From Thermoplasmata archaeon (GTDB lineage Archaea; Thermoplasmatota; Thermoplasmata; Lutacidiplasmatales; UBA184): 64,000 bases of DNA. The notes below the pieces were generated by a model. The model searched no databases, was not told the origin of the DNA, and saw only the letters and a program-made list of their open reading frames with translations. The stretch is taken from NCBI GenBank assembly GCA_021828195.1, contig JAKASQ010000001.1, forward strand, positions 357,202 to 421,201. Reading direction: 5' to 3'. Each line of letters begins with the position of its first letter. The stretch's first letter is position 1. The position numbers were made by a program, and so were the translations under genes. This document shows, one piece after another, positions 15,329-23,848 of this stretch.

Positions 15329-15964
15329 CTACCGCGAGGCGGCGATCCCCGGCTCGGTGTTCTCCAGGCTTCGCCACAGATAGTACGTCGCGTGGGATCT
15401 CCACGGCGCCCAGGGCCGGCCGATCCGTTCCACCGTGCGCTCCGCCGGGAGCCCGCGGTACCCATAGGAGCGCTGGACCGCCCTGCGCACTCCCCGGTCG
15501 CCGGTGGGAAGAACATCGGGTCGGCCGAGCGAGAACAGCAGGAACATCTGCGCAGTCCAGCGGCCGATCCCGTGGACGGCGCTCACGTGCTCGGTGATCT
15601 CCTCGTCCGTCATGCGGGGGAACCGGTGGAAGTCGATGCGCCGGTCCACGACGTGCGACGCCAGGTCCCGTAGATACTGGATCTTCTGCGGCGAGATCCC
15701 CGCGCTGCGCAGTGTCCCGTCGGACGATGCTAGGAACCAATGCGGGGGAGGCATCGCGCGCGTGCCCGCCGTTCGTTGGATCTTCCGCAGGATCGACGCG
15801 CCGGCCGCGCCGCTGATCTGCTGGTAGATGATCGCGCGGGCGAGCGCGGGGAACCCGGAGGGGCGAACGGGCGGTTCGTGGAGACCGACCCGCCGGATGA
15901 TCCCGGCCATGATCGGATCCGACCTCGCCAGGTGCCGGGCGATCGAGCGGGACGAGGCGGCCAC
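15329..15964 (-). CDS. DNA-3-methyladenine glycosylase II (AlkA-like, HhH-GPD)
   Basis: A 211-residue base-excision glycosylase without an iron-sulfur cluster. The helix-hairpin-helix is VHGIGRWTAQMF, followed by LFSLGRPDVLPTGDRGVRRA, where Asp is the catalytic residue. ALARAIIYQQISGAAGASI is the typical N-terminal helix pair. It removes alkylated purines. The start is the GTG at 15964. The C-terminus WRSHATYYLWRSL is also AlkA-like (the motif RSxAxxxLW). It is tail-to-tail with tfb. Confidence 0.88.
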   Translation of the reverse strand: MAASSRSIARHLARSDPIMAGIIRRVGLHEPPVRPSGFPALARAIIYQQISGAAGASILRKIQRTAGTRAMPPPHWFLASSDGTLRSAGISPQKIQYLRDLASHVVDRRIDFHRFPRMTDEEITEHVSAVHGIGRWTAQMFLLFSLGRPDVLPTGDRGVRRAVQRSYGYRGLPAERTVERIGRPWAPWRSHATYYLWRSLENTEPGIAASR

Positions 15965-16035
15965 GCTCGGAGGCGAGCCTCGGGCGCAGTAACCGTTGGC
16001 GCTCCGCTCCCACCACCGTATTCTAGGGCGGCGAG

Positions 16036-16704
16036 GTGAACGGGTCCGTGCCGCCGCCGCTCTCCATCGGGGTTCTCGCGTCGGGCGAGGGAACGACCCT
16101 CGAGGGGATCGCCCGGGGGATCGCCGAGCACGGGATCCCGGCGCGCATCGCGCTCGTCGTGTCCGACCGAGAGGGGGCCCCGGTGGTGGACCGCGCCCGT
16201 CGCGCGGGATTGCCCGTGGCGGTGCTGCCGGTTCGCGGGACCGAGCGTGAGGCGTGGGCGCGCGAGCTCACGCGGCTCCTGCGGGCCCACGGCGTCCAAC
16301 TCGTGGTCCTCGCGGGATTCCTCGCGATCTTACCCGAGGGTTGGGTGGAAGAGTGGCGTGGCCGGGCCATCAACCTTCACCCATCGCTCCTACCGCGGTA
16401 CGGCGGGCGCGGCATGCATGGCTTGCGGGTCCACGCGGCCGTGCTCGCGGCCGGTGATCGCGAGACCGGTGCTGCGGTGCACATCGTCACCAACGAGGTC
16501 GACGGAGGGCCGGTCCTCGGCCAGGACCGCATCGAGGTGAGACCGGCCGATACGCCGGAGTCGCTGCGCGACCGGTTGCATCCGATCGAGGTCCGCCTGA
16601 TGACCGAGACGATCCGGCGGTTCGCGCTCGGAGAGCTCGCGCTGCCCTATCCGGTCGCCGCGTCGGCCGACGCCGCCAACGCCTCCGAGAGCCGAACGGG
16701 GTGA
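16036..16704 (+). CDS. purN: phosphoribosylglycinamide formyltransferase (GART)
   Basis: A 222-residue formyltransferase that transfers a formyl group from 10-formyl-tetrahydrofolate to GAR in purine synthesis. It starts SIGVLASGEGTTLEGI (substrate phosphate loop). The catalytic Asn/His are in INLHPSLLPRYGG and the catalytic Asp is in TNEVDGGPVLGQ. Length is normal. The GTG start at 16036 sits in a short gap from the divergent glycosylase gene. Its 3' end overlaps the ParB-like gene by 58 bases, tail-to-tail. The use of folate fits the CADD-like pABA candidate in the same window. Confidence 0.9.
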   Translation: MNGSVPPPLSIGVLASGEGTTLEGIARGIAEHGIPARIALVVSDREGAPVVDRARRAGLPVAVLPVRGTEREAWARELTRLLRAHGVQLVVLAGFLAILPEGWVEEWRGRAINLHPSLLPRYGGRGMHGLRVHAAVLAAGDRETGAAVHIVTNEVDGGPVLGQDRIEVRPADTPESLRDRLHPIEVRLMTETIRRFALGELALPYPVAASADAANASESRTG

Positions 16705-17075
16705 GCCGGCAGCCTCACATGGAGGATGTGCCGGGTCGTCTTCGGTGGGAACGGCTCGCCGGCCCGCGCCCGCCGCACGACCTCGGCGCGGGAGATCGGA
16801 GGCCCCGGACGCCACCGCTCGAGAGAGATCACCGAGTCGTCCTCGTACTCGACCGCCCAGACCGGGATGCGGGTGGCTCCGAGCCGTAGGAGGGCGGCGT
16901 AGCGGTGGTGGCCGTCGAGCAGCACCCCCGTCGCGCGATCGATGTAGATCGGGGTCTCGCACACGCCCGAGCGCTGCATCTGCCTCGCGAGCTTCTCGAC
17001 GCGCACGGGGTCGGTCCGTTCATGGATGAGGATCCGGTCGGCGGGCCACCACTCGAACGTTGGGCCAGAGCTCAT
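16647..17075 (-). CDS. small ParB/Srx-domain protein (SerK-like core)
   Basis: A 142-residue protein built around the ParB nuclease-like fold: PVRVEKLARQMQRSGVCETP, then LLDGHHRYAALLRLGATRIP. The DGHHR motif is shared with ParB CTP-binding domains and archaeal free-serine kinase SerK. The helix-turn-helix half of chromosomal ParB is missing. The ATG at 17075 overlaps the stop of the hydroxylase beta gene (ATGA), so it is the last gene of the molybdenum operon. It may act as a nucleotide-dependent small-molecule kinase or a regulator; the function is unknown. Confidence 0.65.
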   Translation of the reverse strand: MSSGPTFEWWPADRILIHERTDPVRVEKLARQMQRSGVCETPIYIDRATGVLLDGHHRYAALLRLGATRIPVWAVEYEDDSVISLERWRPGPPISRAEVVRRARAGEPFPPKTTRHILHVRLPAHPVRLSEALAASADAATG

Positions 17076-18058
17076 GCCACCCTCGCGGAGTCGCGCACTT
17101 TCGTGAGCGCACGGCGCACGAACACCCCGACCATGCGTTTGCGGTACTCCGGGGCGAGGAAGGTGTTGTGGACGGGCCGCGACTGCCGCACGACCCCCTC
17201 CGCGATCGCCCGGATCCGTTCGTCGCTCAGGCGCGAACCGACGACGGGGTCCGTCAGTTCGTCGAAGCGGCGGGGGCGGGTCTCGACGCCGCCGAGGCCG
17301 AGCCTCAACCCCAGCACTCGGTCTCCGTCGAAGCGCCCGGCGGCCGCGACGCCGAGCTCGGGGAAGTCGAACGAGGGGCGCACGCGCAACTTCAGGTACG
17401 TCGCGACGCGCTCGCGCGCGTCCTTCGGCAGATAGACCGCGACCAGGAGCTCTCCCGGCGCCATGTGGTGTCGATGGATCCCGTCGCCTTGCGCGTCGTA
17501 CAGGCGCTCCAGGGGAACCCGGCGCCGTCCATCGGCCCCCGCGATCTCCACCTCGGCATCCAACACCTCGAGCGTGGGGGCGAGATCGCCACTGAACGTG
17601 GCGTAGCACTTCTCCTTCTGGGGCACGACGTGGCACCGATCCCCATCGGCCTTGAGGCAATAGCCGAGGCTCGCACGCCAGAACTCACTCTGGTTGAAGA
17701 AGAAGCATCGCGTCTCGAGGAGGAGATTGCCGCCGACGGTACCCGAGGCTCGGACGAGCGGAGTGGCGATCTCGCGGATCGCCTCCCCGATGCCGGGGTA
17801 CGAGCTCGCGAACGCGCGGTCCCGCTCGAGGTCGGCGAGTCGAGCCATCGCGCCGATCCGATCGAGCGAGATTCCGTCGAGCCCGGCGACGTTCCCGAGC
17901 GCGATGAGGCGGGGCCGCACGTTCAGATGCATCTTGTAGTTCGGCAGGAGATCCGTCCCGCCGGCGAGGTAATCGGAGCCGTCGACGTGCTCCGCGCGGA
18001 GGCGCACGGCCTCCTCGATCGTCGTCGGCTGGGAGAGCTCGAACGGGTCGAGATGCAT
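17072..18058 (-). CDS. hcrB: molybdenum hydroxylase FAD subunit with [4Fe-4S] insert (4-hydroxybenzoyl-CoA reductase beta-like)
   Basis: A 328-residue CoxM/XDH-type FAD protein: LAGGTDLLPNYKM and ASGTVGGNLLLETRC are the FAD-binding loops. Between them and SGDLAP is an insert with Cys118, Cys134, Cys142 and Cys151. The spacing 16-8-9 equals that of the extra [4Fe-4S] cluster ligands in Thauera 4-hydroxybenzoyl-CoA reductase beta. Ordinary CO dehydrogenases and xanthine dehydrogenases lack it. The extra cluster is associated with low-potential, reductive chemistry on aromatic CoA esters. It lies in an operon with matching large and small subunits; start ATG 18058. Confidence 0.88.
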   Translation of the reverse strand: MHLDPFELSQPTTIEEAVRLRAEHVDGSDYLAGGTDLLPNYKMHLNVRPRLIALGNVAGLDGISLDRIGAMARLADLERDRAFASSYPGIGEAIREIATPLVRASGTVGGNLLLETRCFFFNQSEFWRASLGYCLKADGDRCHVVPQKEKCYATFSGDLAPTLEVLDAEVEIAGADGRRRVPLERLYDAQGDGIHRHHMAPGELLVAVYLPKDARERVATYLKLRVRPSFDFPELGVAAAGRFDGDRVLGLRLGLGGVETRPRRFDELTDPVVGSRLSDERIRAIAEGVVRQSRPVHNTFLAPEYRKRMVGVFVRRALTKVRDSARVA

Positions 18059-18060
18059 GG

Positions 18061-20385
18061 TCAGGCGCCCTTCCAAGCGCGACCCTCCTTGCGGCGATCC
18101 TCGATCCCGCGGACGATCCGGTCCGGGGTGATCGGCAGTTCGTAGCATCGGACTCCGACCGCGTCGTAGATGGCGTTCCCCATCGCGGGCAGCGCCGCGA
18201 TCAGCGGACCTTCGCCCGCCTCCTTCGCCCCGAACGGCCCTTCGGGGTCGTCGTCGCCCACCAGGAGCACTTCGATCTCGGGCATCTGGGCGGGGGCGGG
18301 TATCTTGTACTCGAGCAGCGACGGATTCAACAGGCGCGCACCGCGGTAGTTCATCGACTCGCCCATGACCTGACCGAGGGCCATGTGGATCGAGCCCTCG
18401 ACCTGGCCTTCGACCGCGAGCCGGTTGAGCGGGCGACCACAGTCGAACGCGGCCCACATCTTCTCGGCTCGGTACAGGCCGGTCTCGGGATCGACCGCGA
18501 CCTCGGCGACGTACGCGCCGAAGGAGTAGGCGGGGGCGGTGCCGGCCCGTGCGCCCTTGAACGAGCCTCCCATGGGGGGAGAGGAGTACGCCCCGGTCGC
18601 GGTGAGGGCTCCGGCGCGCTCCATCGCCGCGTGGAGCGCCTCCATGAACGTCACTCCCACGTCGGGTCGGTGGCGGACCTGGATCCGCTCGTACGCGACC
18701 TCGAGCTGCTCGACGGGATGACCGGTCCGGTGGCTCGCCGCCCGCAGGAGCTGGGCCCTCAGATCCTCGGCCGCCCGTCGGGCGGCGTTCCCCATCATGA
18801 ACGTCACACGGCTCGAGTAGCTGCCGATGTCGATCGGGCTGACGTCCGAGTCGACGCGCGGGACGCGGACGCGCTCGAGATCAACCCCGAGGACCTCGGC
18901 CACGATCGCCGCGAGCAGCGTGTTGGATCCCTGGCCGATATCGGCCTGCATCGAGTGCACCGCGATCCCGCCGTCCATGTCGACCTTGAGATGGACGGTC
19001 GATTGCGGCATCACGGGCTTGAAGTGGATCGGGCTGTTCGACCCCGAGATGTAGAATCCGCACCCCAGCCCCACACCGCGACCGTAGGGCAACTTGCGGA
19101 ACTTCGAATCCCACCCGCTGCGCTCGCGTGCGGCGGCGAGGCACTTCAGAAAGGAGGTCGAGGTGATCCGGAAGTCGTTGATCGTCGTCGAGTTCGGTGG
19201 GAGCGCGTTGCGCGTGCGCAGGTCGAACGGATCGAGCTTCGTCGCTTCTGCGATCTCGTCCAGCCCGACCTCGATCGAGTAGCGCAGGTTGGTGCCGCCG
19301 TGGGCCCGCATCGCCCCGGACGGAGGCTTGTTCGTGTAGACGCGGCGGCCGTGGTACCGGAAGTTCGGAATCCGGTACGGGCCCATTGCGAGAATCCCGT
19401 TGTAGTATGTCGTGACCGTTCCGAACGAGCTCCACGCTCCCCCGTCGATCAGCGCGTCGATGTCGTAGGCAAGGATCCGGCCCTCGGCATCCGTGGCGAT
19501 CCGAACCTCGTTGTCGGTCGGATGCCGGCCGTGGTTGGTGTAGAACACGTCCTCGCGGTCGAGCAGCATCTTCACGGGTCGGCCGGTCTCGATCGAAAGG
19601 GCGGCGCACACGATCTCGTGCGGAAGGGGGTCCGACTTGCCACCGAAGCCGCCTCCGACCTCCGGTTTGATCACCCGAATCCGGTGCATCGGGATCCCGA
19701 GCACCTCGCTCAGCGCGCGATGTAGGTAGTGCGGGACCTGGGTCGCGCTGTACACGGTGAGGCGGCCATCGGCCGTCGCCTCGGCGATCGTGACGAGCGG
19801 CTCGGTGAACGCATGGGTAACTCCGGCAAAGCGTCCATGGACCCGGACCCGGTGGGTTGCTTGGGCGAACGCCGCGTCGACATCGCCGAAGTGCTGGACG
19901 ACCTCCTTCTGGATGTTCGTCCCGAGAAGTCCGCGCGCGTGGATCGGCTCGGCGACCTTCTCGACACCCATCCGGGGATCGGTGTACTCGGGCAGGGGTT
20001 CCACGTCCACTCGGATGAGTTCGAGCGCTCGCTCGGCCGTGCGCTCATCCACCGCGGCCACGGCTGCGACGATGTCTCCGACGTACCGTGTCTTTCCGAT
20101 TGCGATCGCGGTCTCGTCGTGCGTGATGGGGAGGACGCCGAACGGGGTCGGGTACTTCTCACCGGTGAGGACCGCGGCGACGCCCGGCAGGGCGCGGGCC
20201 GCGCTCGTGTCCACCGACAGGATCCGCGCGTGCGCCCACGGGCTGCGCAGGAGCCGACCGACCAGCATGCCGGGCCGACGAATGTCGTCGGTGTACTCCG
20301 CCTGGCCCGTCACTTTCAGCGGACCGTCGATGTACGGGATCCGACCCCCGAGGAGGCGCGTCCCGCGCGTTCCACCCGTCGCCAT
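18061..20385 (-). CDS. hcrA: molybdenum hydroxylase large (Mo-MCD) subunit, 4-hydroxybenzoyl-CoA reductase alpha-like
   Basis: A 774-residue xanthine oxidase-family molybdopterin subunit, the usual length for HcrA. The order is normal: N-terminal a/b-hammerhead (GQAEYTDDIRRPGML), then PEVGGGFGGKSD for the pterin region, SGAMRAHGGTN, QADIGQGSNTLLAA, and the active-site Glu in PFGAKEAGEGP. It should bind Mo-molybdopterin cytosine dinucleotide. Paired with a beta subunit bearing the HBCR iron-sulfur insert, it probably removes or adds a hydroxyl on an aromatic CoA thioester. The start at 20385 overlaps the stop of the small-subunit gene (ATGA). Confidence 0.88.
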   Translation of the reverse strand: MATGGTRGTRLLGGRIPYIDGPLKVTGQAEYTDDIRRPGMLVGRLLRSPWAHARILSVDTSAARALPGVAAVLTGEKYPTPFGVLPITHDETAIAIGKTRYVGDIVAAVAAVDERTAERALELIRVDVEPLPEYTDPRMGVEKVAEPIHARGLLGTNIQKEVVQHFGDVDAAFAQATHRVRVHGRFAGVTHAFTEPLVTIAEATADGRLTVYSATQVPHYLHRALSEVLGIPMHRIRVIKPEVGGGFGGKSDPLPHEIVCAALSIETGRPVKMLLDREDVFYTNHGRHPTDNEVRIATDAEGRILAYDIDALIDGGAWSSFGTVTTYYNGILAMGPYRIPNFRYHGRRVYTNKPPSGAMRAHGGTNLRYSIEVGLDEIAEATKLDPFDLRTRNALPPNSTTINDFRITSTSFLKCLAAARERSGWDSKFRKLPYGRGVGLGCGFYISGSNSPIHFKPVMPQSTVHLKVDMDGGIAVHSMQADIGQGSNTLLAAIVAEVLGVDLERVRVPRVDSDVSPIDIGSYSSRVTFMMGNAARRAAEDLRAQLLRAASHRTGHPVEQLEVAYERIQVRHRPDVGVTFMEALHAAMERAGALTATGAYSSPPMGGSFKGARAGTAPAYSFGAYVAEVAVDPETGLYRAEKMWAAFDCGRPLNRLAVEGQVEGSIHMALGQVMGESMNYRGARLLNPSLLEYKIPAPAQMPEIEVLLVGDDDPEGPFGAKEAGEGPLIAALPAMGNAIYDAVGVRCYELPITPDRIVRGIEDRRKEGRAWKGA

Positions 20386-20900
20386 CAGCGTCCCTCTCGG
20401 GCCGCGGCTTCGATCGCTTCGATGATCTTCGTGTAGCCGGTGCATCGGCACAGGTTCCCCGAGATCGCGTCGATGATCTCCGATCGCGTGGGGTGCGGCC
20501 GTTCCTCGAGCAGGGCGGTCGCGGTGACCAGGAATCCCGGCGTGCAGAACCCGCATTGGGTGGCGCCATGCTCGACGAATGCGCGCTGAAGCGTCGAGAG
20601 GCCGTGGACCGGAGTCACGCCTTCGATGGTCGTGATCGACCGGCGATCGACGAGGCGAGCGAGCGTGAGGCAGCTCAGCGTCGGTCGCCCGTCGACGAGG
20701 ACGGTGCAGCAACCGCAGGTTCCGAGATCGCAGCCCCGCTTGGTGCCGGTGAGATCGAGGTCCTCTCGGAGGAGATCGAGGAGGATGCGCTCAGGTGGGC
20801 ATGGCCTATCGATCGGAAGGCCGTTGACGGTGATCTTCAGCGAGCTCGAGGACGTGGCCTCCGCGCCGTTCGCCGCAGCGCCTTTCGCGCGTGATGGCAT
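20385..20900 (-). CDS. hcrC: molybdenum hydroxylase [2Fe-2S] subunit, HcrC-like
   Basis: A 171-residue two-cluster ferredoxin subunit. The N-terminal plant-type cluster is CDLGTCGCCTVLVDG with a fourth Cys in LSCLTLA. The C-terminal helical cluster has TQCGFCTPG and LCRCTGY. It carries electrons between an external carrier, the FAD/[4Fe-4S] subunit and the Mo site. An Ala/Ser-rich N-terminal extension of ~20 residues precedes LKITVNG. Overlap with hcrA and a 2-base gap to the XdhC gene place all of them on one transcript. Confidence 0.92.
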   Translation of the reverse strand: MPSRAKGAAANGAEATSSSSLKITVNGLPIDRPCPPERILLDLLREDLDLTGTKRGCDLGTCGCCTVLVDGRPTLSCLTLARLVDRRSITTIEGVTPVHGLSTLQRAFVEHGATQCGFCTPGFLVTATALLEERPHPTRSEIIDAISGNLCRCTGYTKIIEAIEAAAREGR

Positions 20901-20901
20901 C

Positions 20902-21750
20902 CTACGGGCCCCCGGTGCCGGGGGAGGGGTCCGACGACCGGCTCGAGACCGCCGCGGGCCGACGGAGCGAGCTGCGCGTCGGATGTCGCCCCCGTACGAG
21001 CTCGGCTGCGACGCTCAGTGCGATCTCGCTGGGACTCTCCGCGCCGATGTCGATGCCCACGGGGGAGCGGATCCGGCCGATCGCGGTCCGCGAAACGCCG
21101 CGTTCCCGCAGCGTGTGGAACATGTGCTCACGCTTGGAGGCGCTCGCCATCAGCCCGATCTGTCCGGGGAACCGCTCGATCGAATCGGCCAGCAGTTCCA
21201 GGTCCTTCATCGCGTCGTAGCCCAGGAGGTAGAGGTGGGTGAACGACGCAGGGTCGAATATATCCCAGACCCCACGAGGGGCGACGGCCTCGCGCCGGAC
21301 CGCTGTCGGAAATCGATCGAGGCCGACCCAATCGGGGCGGTCGTCCGCGACGCTGTAATCGTACTCGAGGCTCGGAAGAAGCGCCGCGATCGCAAGGGAG
21401 ACATGCCCACCGCCCCACAGCAAGAGGTTGGGCCGGGCGGAGACGTACTCGACCGCGACATCCACGGTCCCCCCGCACAGGCTTCTCAGGCCCCCCGGTT
21501 TCCAGGCCTGAAGATCGAAATGGAGGAGATCTCCTTGTCCCAGCTCGAGCGCCTTCCGGCAGGCGTCCTTGACGCGCTCCTCGAGTTCGGCGCCCCCGAC
21601 GGTGCCGAGCGAAGTGCCGTCCGTCCGCACGAGCATGCAGGCCCCGAGCTTGCCCGGGACCGACCCAGCCGTGCGGACGATCGCTGCGCGGGCGAAGGGT
21701 TGGTGCGCCTCCATGAGGCGCAACTCCTCCCGGATCAACCTTCGATCCAT
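20902..21750 (-). CDS. XdhC/CoxI family molybdenum cofactor maturation protein
   Basis: A 282-residue XdhC-family protein. The N-terminal CoxI domain has FARAAIVRTAGSVPGKLGA and GTVGGAELEERV, followed by LCGGTVDVAVE. A Rossmann domain follows: LLLWGGGHVSLAIAAL, HLYLLGYDAMKDLELLAD and RIRSPVGIDIGAESPSEIA. XdhC proteins bind and sulfurate the Mo cofactor and insert it into the large subunit. The Rossmann domain and the operon position make that role likely here. The C-terminal ~20 residues are Ser/Pro-rich and probably disordered. The start ATG 21750 overlaps the MocA-like gene by 16 bases. Confidence 0.88.
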   Translation of the reverse strand: MDRRLIREELRLMEAHQPFARAAIVRTAGSVPGKLGACMLVRTDGTSLGTVGGAELEERVKDACRKALELGQGDLLHFDLQAWKPGGLRSLCGGTVDVAVEYVSARPNLLLWGGGHVSLAIAALLPSLEYDYSVADDRPDWVGLDRFPTAVRREAVAPRGVWDIFDPASFTHLYLLGYDAMKDLELLADSIERFPGQIGLMASASKREHMFHTLRERGVSRTAIGRIRSPVGIDIGAESPSEIALSVAAELVRGRHPTRSSLRRPAAVSSRSSDPSPGTGGP

Positions 21751-22370
21751 CGACGCTCCGAACGCTCCCGCCACTCCTGATGCGCGGAGACATATCGCTC
21801 CAGCGTGTCCACGTTGGCGAAGACCCCCGGGTCGTCCACGGGAACTCGAACCACCTGCGGTCCAAGCGTCGGGAGGAGACTCCGTAGCGGGGCGTCGCCG
21901 GCCAACGACTCGATGATCGGAAACACCGAGCGTCGGATCAGGACGGGGTGGCCGCCGTGTCCCTTCCACGTAGGTACGAACCACGACCCCAACGCGTCGC
22001 GGGTCCCGGCTCGCAACAGCTCGAGCACGGTCGCCGGCTCGACGAAGGGGTGGTCGACCGGCCACAGGAGCATGTCGTGGCCCTCCGGGATCGCCGCGAG
22101 GCCGGCCTGGATCGAGGCCGTCCGGCCCTCCCTCCACCGCTCCGCCTCGACCACCGAAACGGGGAGCCCCTGAACGGCCTGGACCACCGCGTCGGAGTGG
22201 GCGCCCGCCACCGCGATCACCGGGAACAATTCCTCGTCCAACGAGATCTCCGCCATCCGCCGGATCGCCGGGCGTGAGCCCACGGGGAGGAGGGCCTTCG
22301 GTCGGCCGTAGAAGCGACTGGAGGCTCCGCCGCTGAGCAGCAGTGCGGCAACCTCCTCCCCGTCGTTCAT
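21735..22370 (-). CDS. MocA/MobA-like molybdopterin nucleotidyltransferase
   Basis: A 211-residue nucleotidyltransferase beginning at ATG 22370. The loop AALLLSGGASSRFYGRPKALLP matches the NTP-binding motif of MobA/MocA. LLWPVDHPFV carries the Mg-binding Asp (PxDxP-like), and HGGHPVLIRRSVF is typical of MocA. It probably adds CMP to Mo-molybdopterin to make the dinucleotide cofactor used by the hydroxylase. The frame is open to an ATG at 22448, but the shorter start fits the family better. It is the first gene of the operon that runs to 16647. Confidence 0.82.
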   Translation of the reverse strand: MNDGEEVAALLLSGGASSRFYGRPKALLPVGSRPAIRRMAEISLDEELFPVIAVAGAHSDAVVQAVQGLPVSVVEAERWREGRTASIQAGLAAIPEGHDMLLWPVDHPFVEPATVLELLRAGTRDALGSWFVPTWKGHGGHPVLIRRSVFPIIESLAGDAPLRSLLPTLGPQVVRVPVDDPGVFANVDTLERYVSAHQEWRERSERRWIEG

Positions 22371-22454
22371 CCGGACCCATGGAGCGGGAGGCGCCGCGGA
22401 CCGGCCTGGGGCCGGCCCGGAGCGTACCGCGCTGTCGAGAGAATCCACATACGG

Positions 22455-22462
22455 CTAAATAC
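22455..22462 (+). promoter_or_regulatory. TATA-like box of the S19e ribosomal operon
   Basis: ctaaatac lies 27-32 bases upstream of the S19e ATG at 22487. Read on the other strand (gtatttag) it could also serve the divergent molybdenum operon with an untranslated leader of about 60 bases. Confidence 0.5.
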
Positions 22463-22486
22463 CCTCACCGGGTGGCTCGCCGCCTC

Positions 22487-22942
22487 ATGACACACCCAAG
22501 GGATGTTCCGCCTTCCGCTTTGCTACCCCGTTTGGCGACCGAGCTCAAGAACCGAGCGGCGGTCACACCCCCGACGTGGGCGGCGTTCGTGAAGACCGGG
22601 GTCCACAAGGAACGCGCTCCCACCCAGGACGACTGGTGGTACATGCGCAGCGCCTCCGTCCTGCGCAAGATCTACGTCCACGGGAACGTCGGCGTCTCGC
22701 GGCTGAGCGCGGACTACGGCGGCAAGCGCGACCGCGGCAGCGCCCCGTACCATGCCCGGAAGGGCTCGCGAGCCGTGCTGCGGGAGATCGTCCAGCAGCT
22801 CGAGCATGCGGGCCTGGTCCAGGCGTACAAGAACAAGGGCCGGCGCGTCAGCGGGGAGGGTCAGAAGCTCCTCGACACGCTCTCGCGCGACACGTTGAAG
22901 GCTCTCGCCGAAGGCCGCCCCGAACTGGCCAAGTACCTCTAG
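22487..22942 (+). CDS. rps19e: 30S ribosomal protein S19e
   Basis: A 151-residue S19e: AAFVKTGVHKERAPTQDDWW is the family hallmark, followed by MRSASVLRKIYVHGNVGVSRLS and YGGKRDRGSAPYHARKGSRA. It is a winged-helix protein of the archaeal/eukaryal small subunit. It heads an operon with PDCD5, L39e, L31e and aIF6, a classic euryarchaeal order. The ATG at 22487 matches the TATA box about 27 bases upstream. Confidence 0.97.
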   Translation: MTHPRDVPPSALLPRLATELKNRAAVTPPTWAAFVKTGVHKERAPTQDDWWYMRSASVLRKIYVHGNVGVSRLSADYGGKRDRGSAPYHARKGSRAVLREIVQQLEHAGLVQAYKNKGRRVSGEGQKLLDTLSRDTLKALAEGRPELAKYL

Positions 22943-22973
22943 CGCCGTGATGGGACGGGAGTCGCGGGATCCG

Positions 22974-23327
22974 ATGACGGCCAATGACGACGTGGAACTC
23001 GCCGAACTTCGACGGCGTCGCCTCCAGGAGATCCAGCAGATGCAGCAGGGGGCGACGCAGAGCGCCTATTCCGCCCAGCAGGCCGAGATGGAGCGGCGCG
23101 ACGCGGAGCGGGCGGAGATCCTCCGCCGCGTCCTGACCCCCGAAGCCCGAGAGCGACTCGGACGGATCCGTCTGGCGAAGCCGGACATCGCGGCGTCGGT
23201 GGAACAGCAGGTCCTCGCCCTCGCCGCGAGCGGGCGGCTCCAGCGGCCGATCGACGATGCGATGCTCCGCGCTCTCCTCGAGCGCATCTCCCCGGAACGA
23301 CGCGAGATCAAAATCACCCGCCGGTAG
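22974..23327 (+). CDS. DNA-binding protein of the PDCD5 family
   Basis: About 117 residues. [20 protein letters not shown] starts a basic N-terminal helix, and the three-helix core contains [20 protein letters not shown] and [20 protein letters not shown]. This is the archaeal PDCD5 (MTH1615-like) family. It usually sits between S19e and L39e genes, exactly as here. Members bind DNA weakly, and the archaeal role is unclear. GTG 22947 and ATG 22950 are alternative upstream starts. Confidence 0.9.
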   Translation: MTANDDVELAELRRRRLQEIQQMQQGATQSAYSAQQAEMERRDAERAEILRRVLTPEARERLGRIRLAKPDIAASVEQQVLALAASGRLQRPIDDAMLRALLERISPERREIKITRR

Positions 23328-23346
23328 GGACGAAGAGGACACTCCA

Positions 23347-23505
23347 ATGGCGAATCGCAGGAAGAGCTCCGCGCGCAAGACCCGACTGAACCGCGCCGTC
23401 AAGCAGAATCGCCGGGTTCCCGCCTGGGTCATGCAGCGCACGAGCCGGCGGGTGGTGCGCCACCCGAAGCGGCGCACGTGGAAGCGCGGACATCTGCACA
23501 AGTAG
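23347..23505 (+). CDS. rpl39e: 50S ribosomal protein L39e
   Basis: A 52-residue, very basic protein: [20 protein letters not shown], then [16 protein letters not shown] and a C-terminal KRGHLHK. It matches L39e, a small helix lining the peptide exit tunnel. It sits between PDCD5 and L31e as in other archaea. Confidence 0.95.
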   Translation: MANRRKSSARKTRLNRAVKQNRRVPAWVMQRTSRRVVRHPKRRTWKRGHLHK

Positions 23506-23522
23506 TGGAGGATTAGACGATC

Positions 23523-23822
23523 ATGGCACGCAATCCGAACGCCCCCGCGCCGACCGAGGAACTCGAACGTGAGTACGTGATCCCGCTGCGGGCCAGCGTG
23601 CACCAGCCGTCGCGTCGCCGCCGCTCGGGCCACGCCCTCGAGACCGTCCGCCGCTTCATCAGCCGCCACATGAAGGGCAAGCCCGAGGACGTCTGGATCG
23701 ACCCGCGCATCAACCTGTACATCTGGGAGCGCGGCATCCAACACATCCCTCGACAGGTTCACGTGAAAGCCATTCGCTTCGAGGACGGCCTTATCGAGGT
23801 CGACCTCCTGGACGAGGCGTAA
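23523..23822 (+). CDS. rpl31e: 50S ribosomal protein L31e
   Basis: A 99-residue L31e: REYVIPLRASVHQPSRRRRS, then HALETVRRFISRHMKGKPED and VWIDPRINLYIWERGI. The protein sits at the rim of the exit tunnel. There is an 18-base gap from L39e and a short gap to aIF6. A ggaggatt purine tract occurs shortly before the ATG. Confidence 0.96.
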   Translation: MARNPNAPAPTEELEREYVIPLRASVHQPSRRRRSGHALETVRRFISRHMKGKPEDVWIDPRINLYIWERGIQHIPRQVHVKAIRFEDGLIEVDLLDEA

Positions 23823-23848
23823 GACCTCCTCCGGGGGAACCACAGGGC

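Noticed and set aside
16647-17075. Chromosome-partitioning ParB with a nearby parS or ParA
   Set aside because: The DNA-binding half is absent, there is no ParA neighbour, and the gene is coupled to a metabolic operon.
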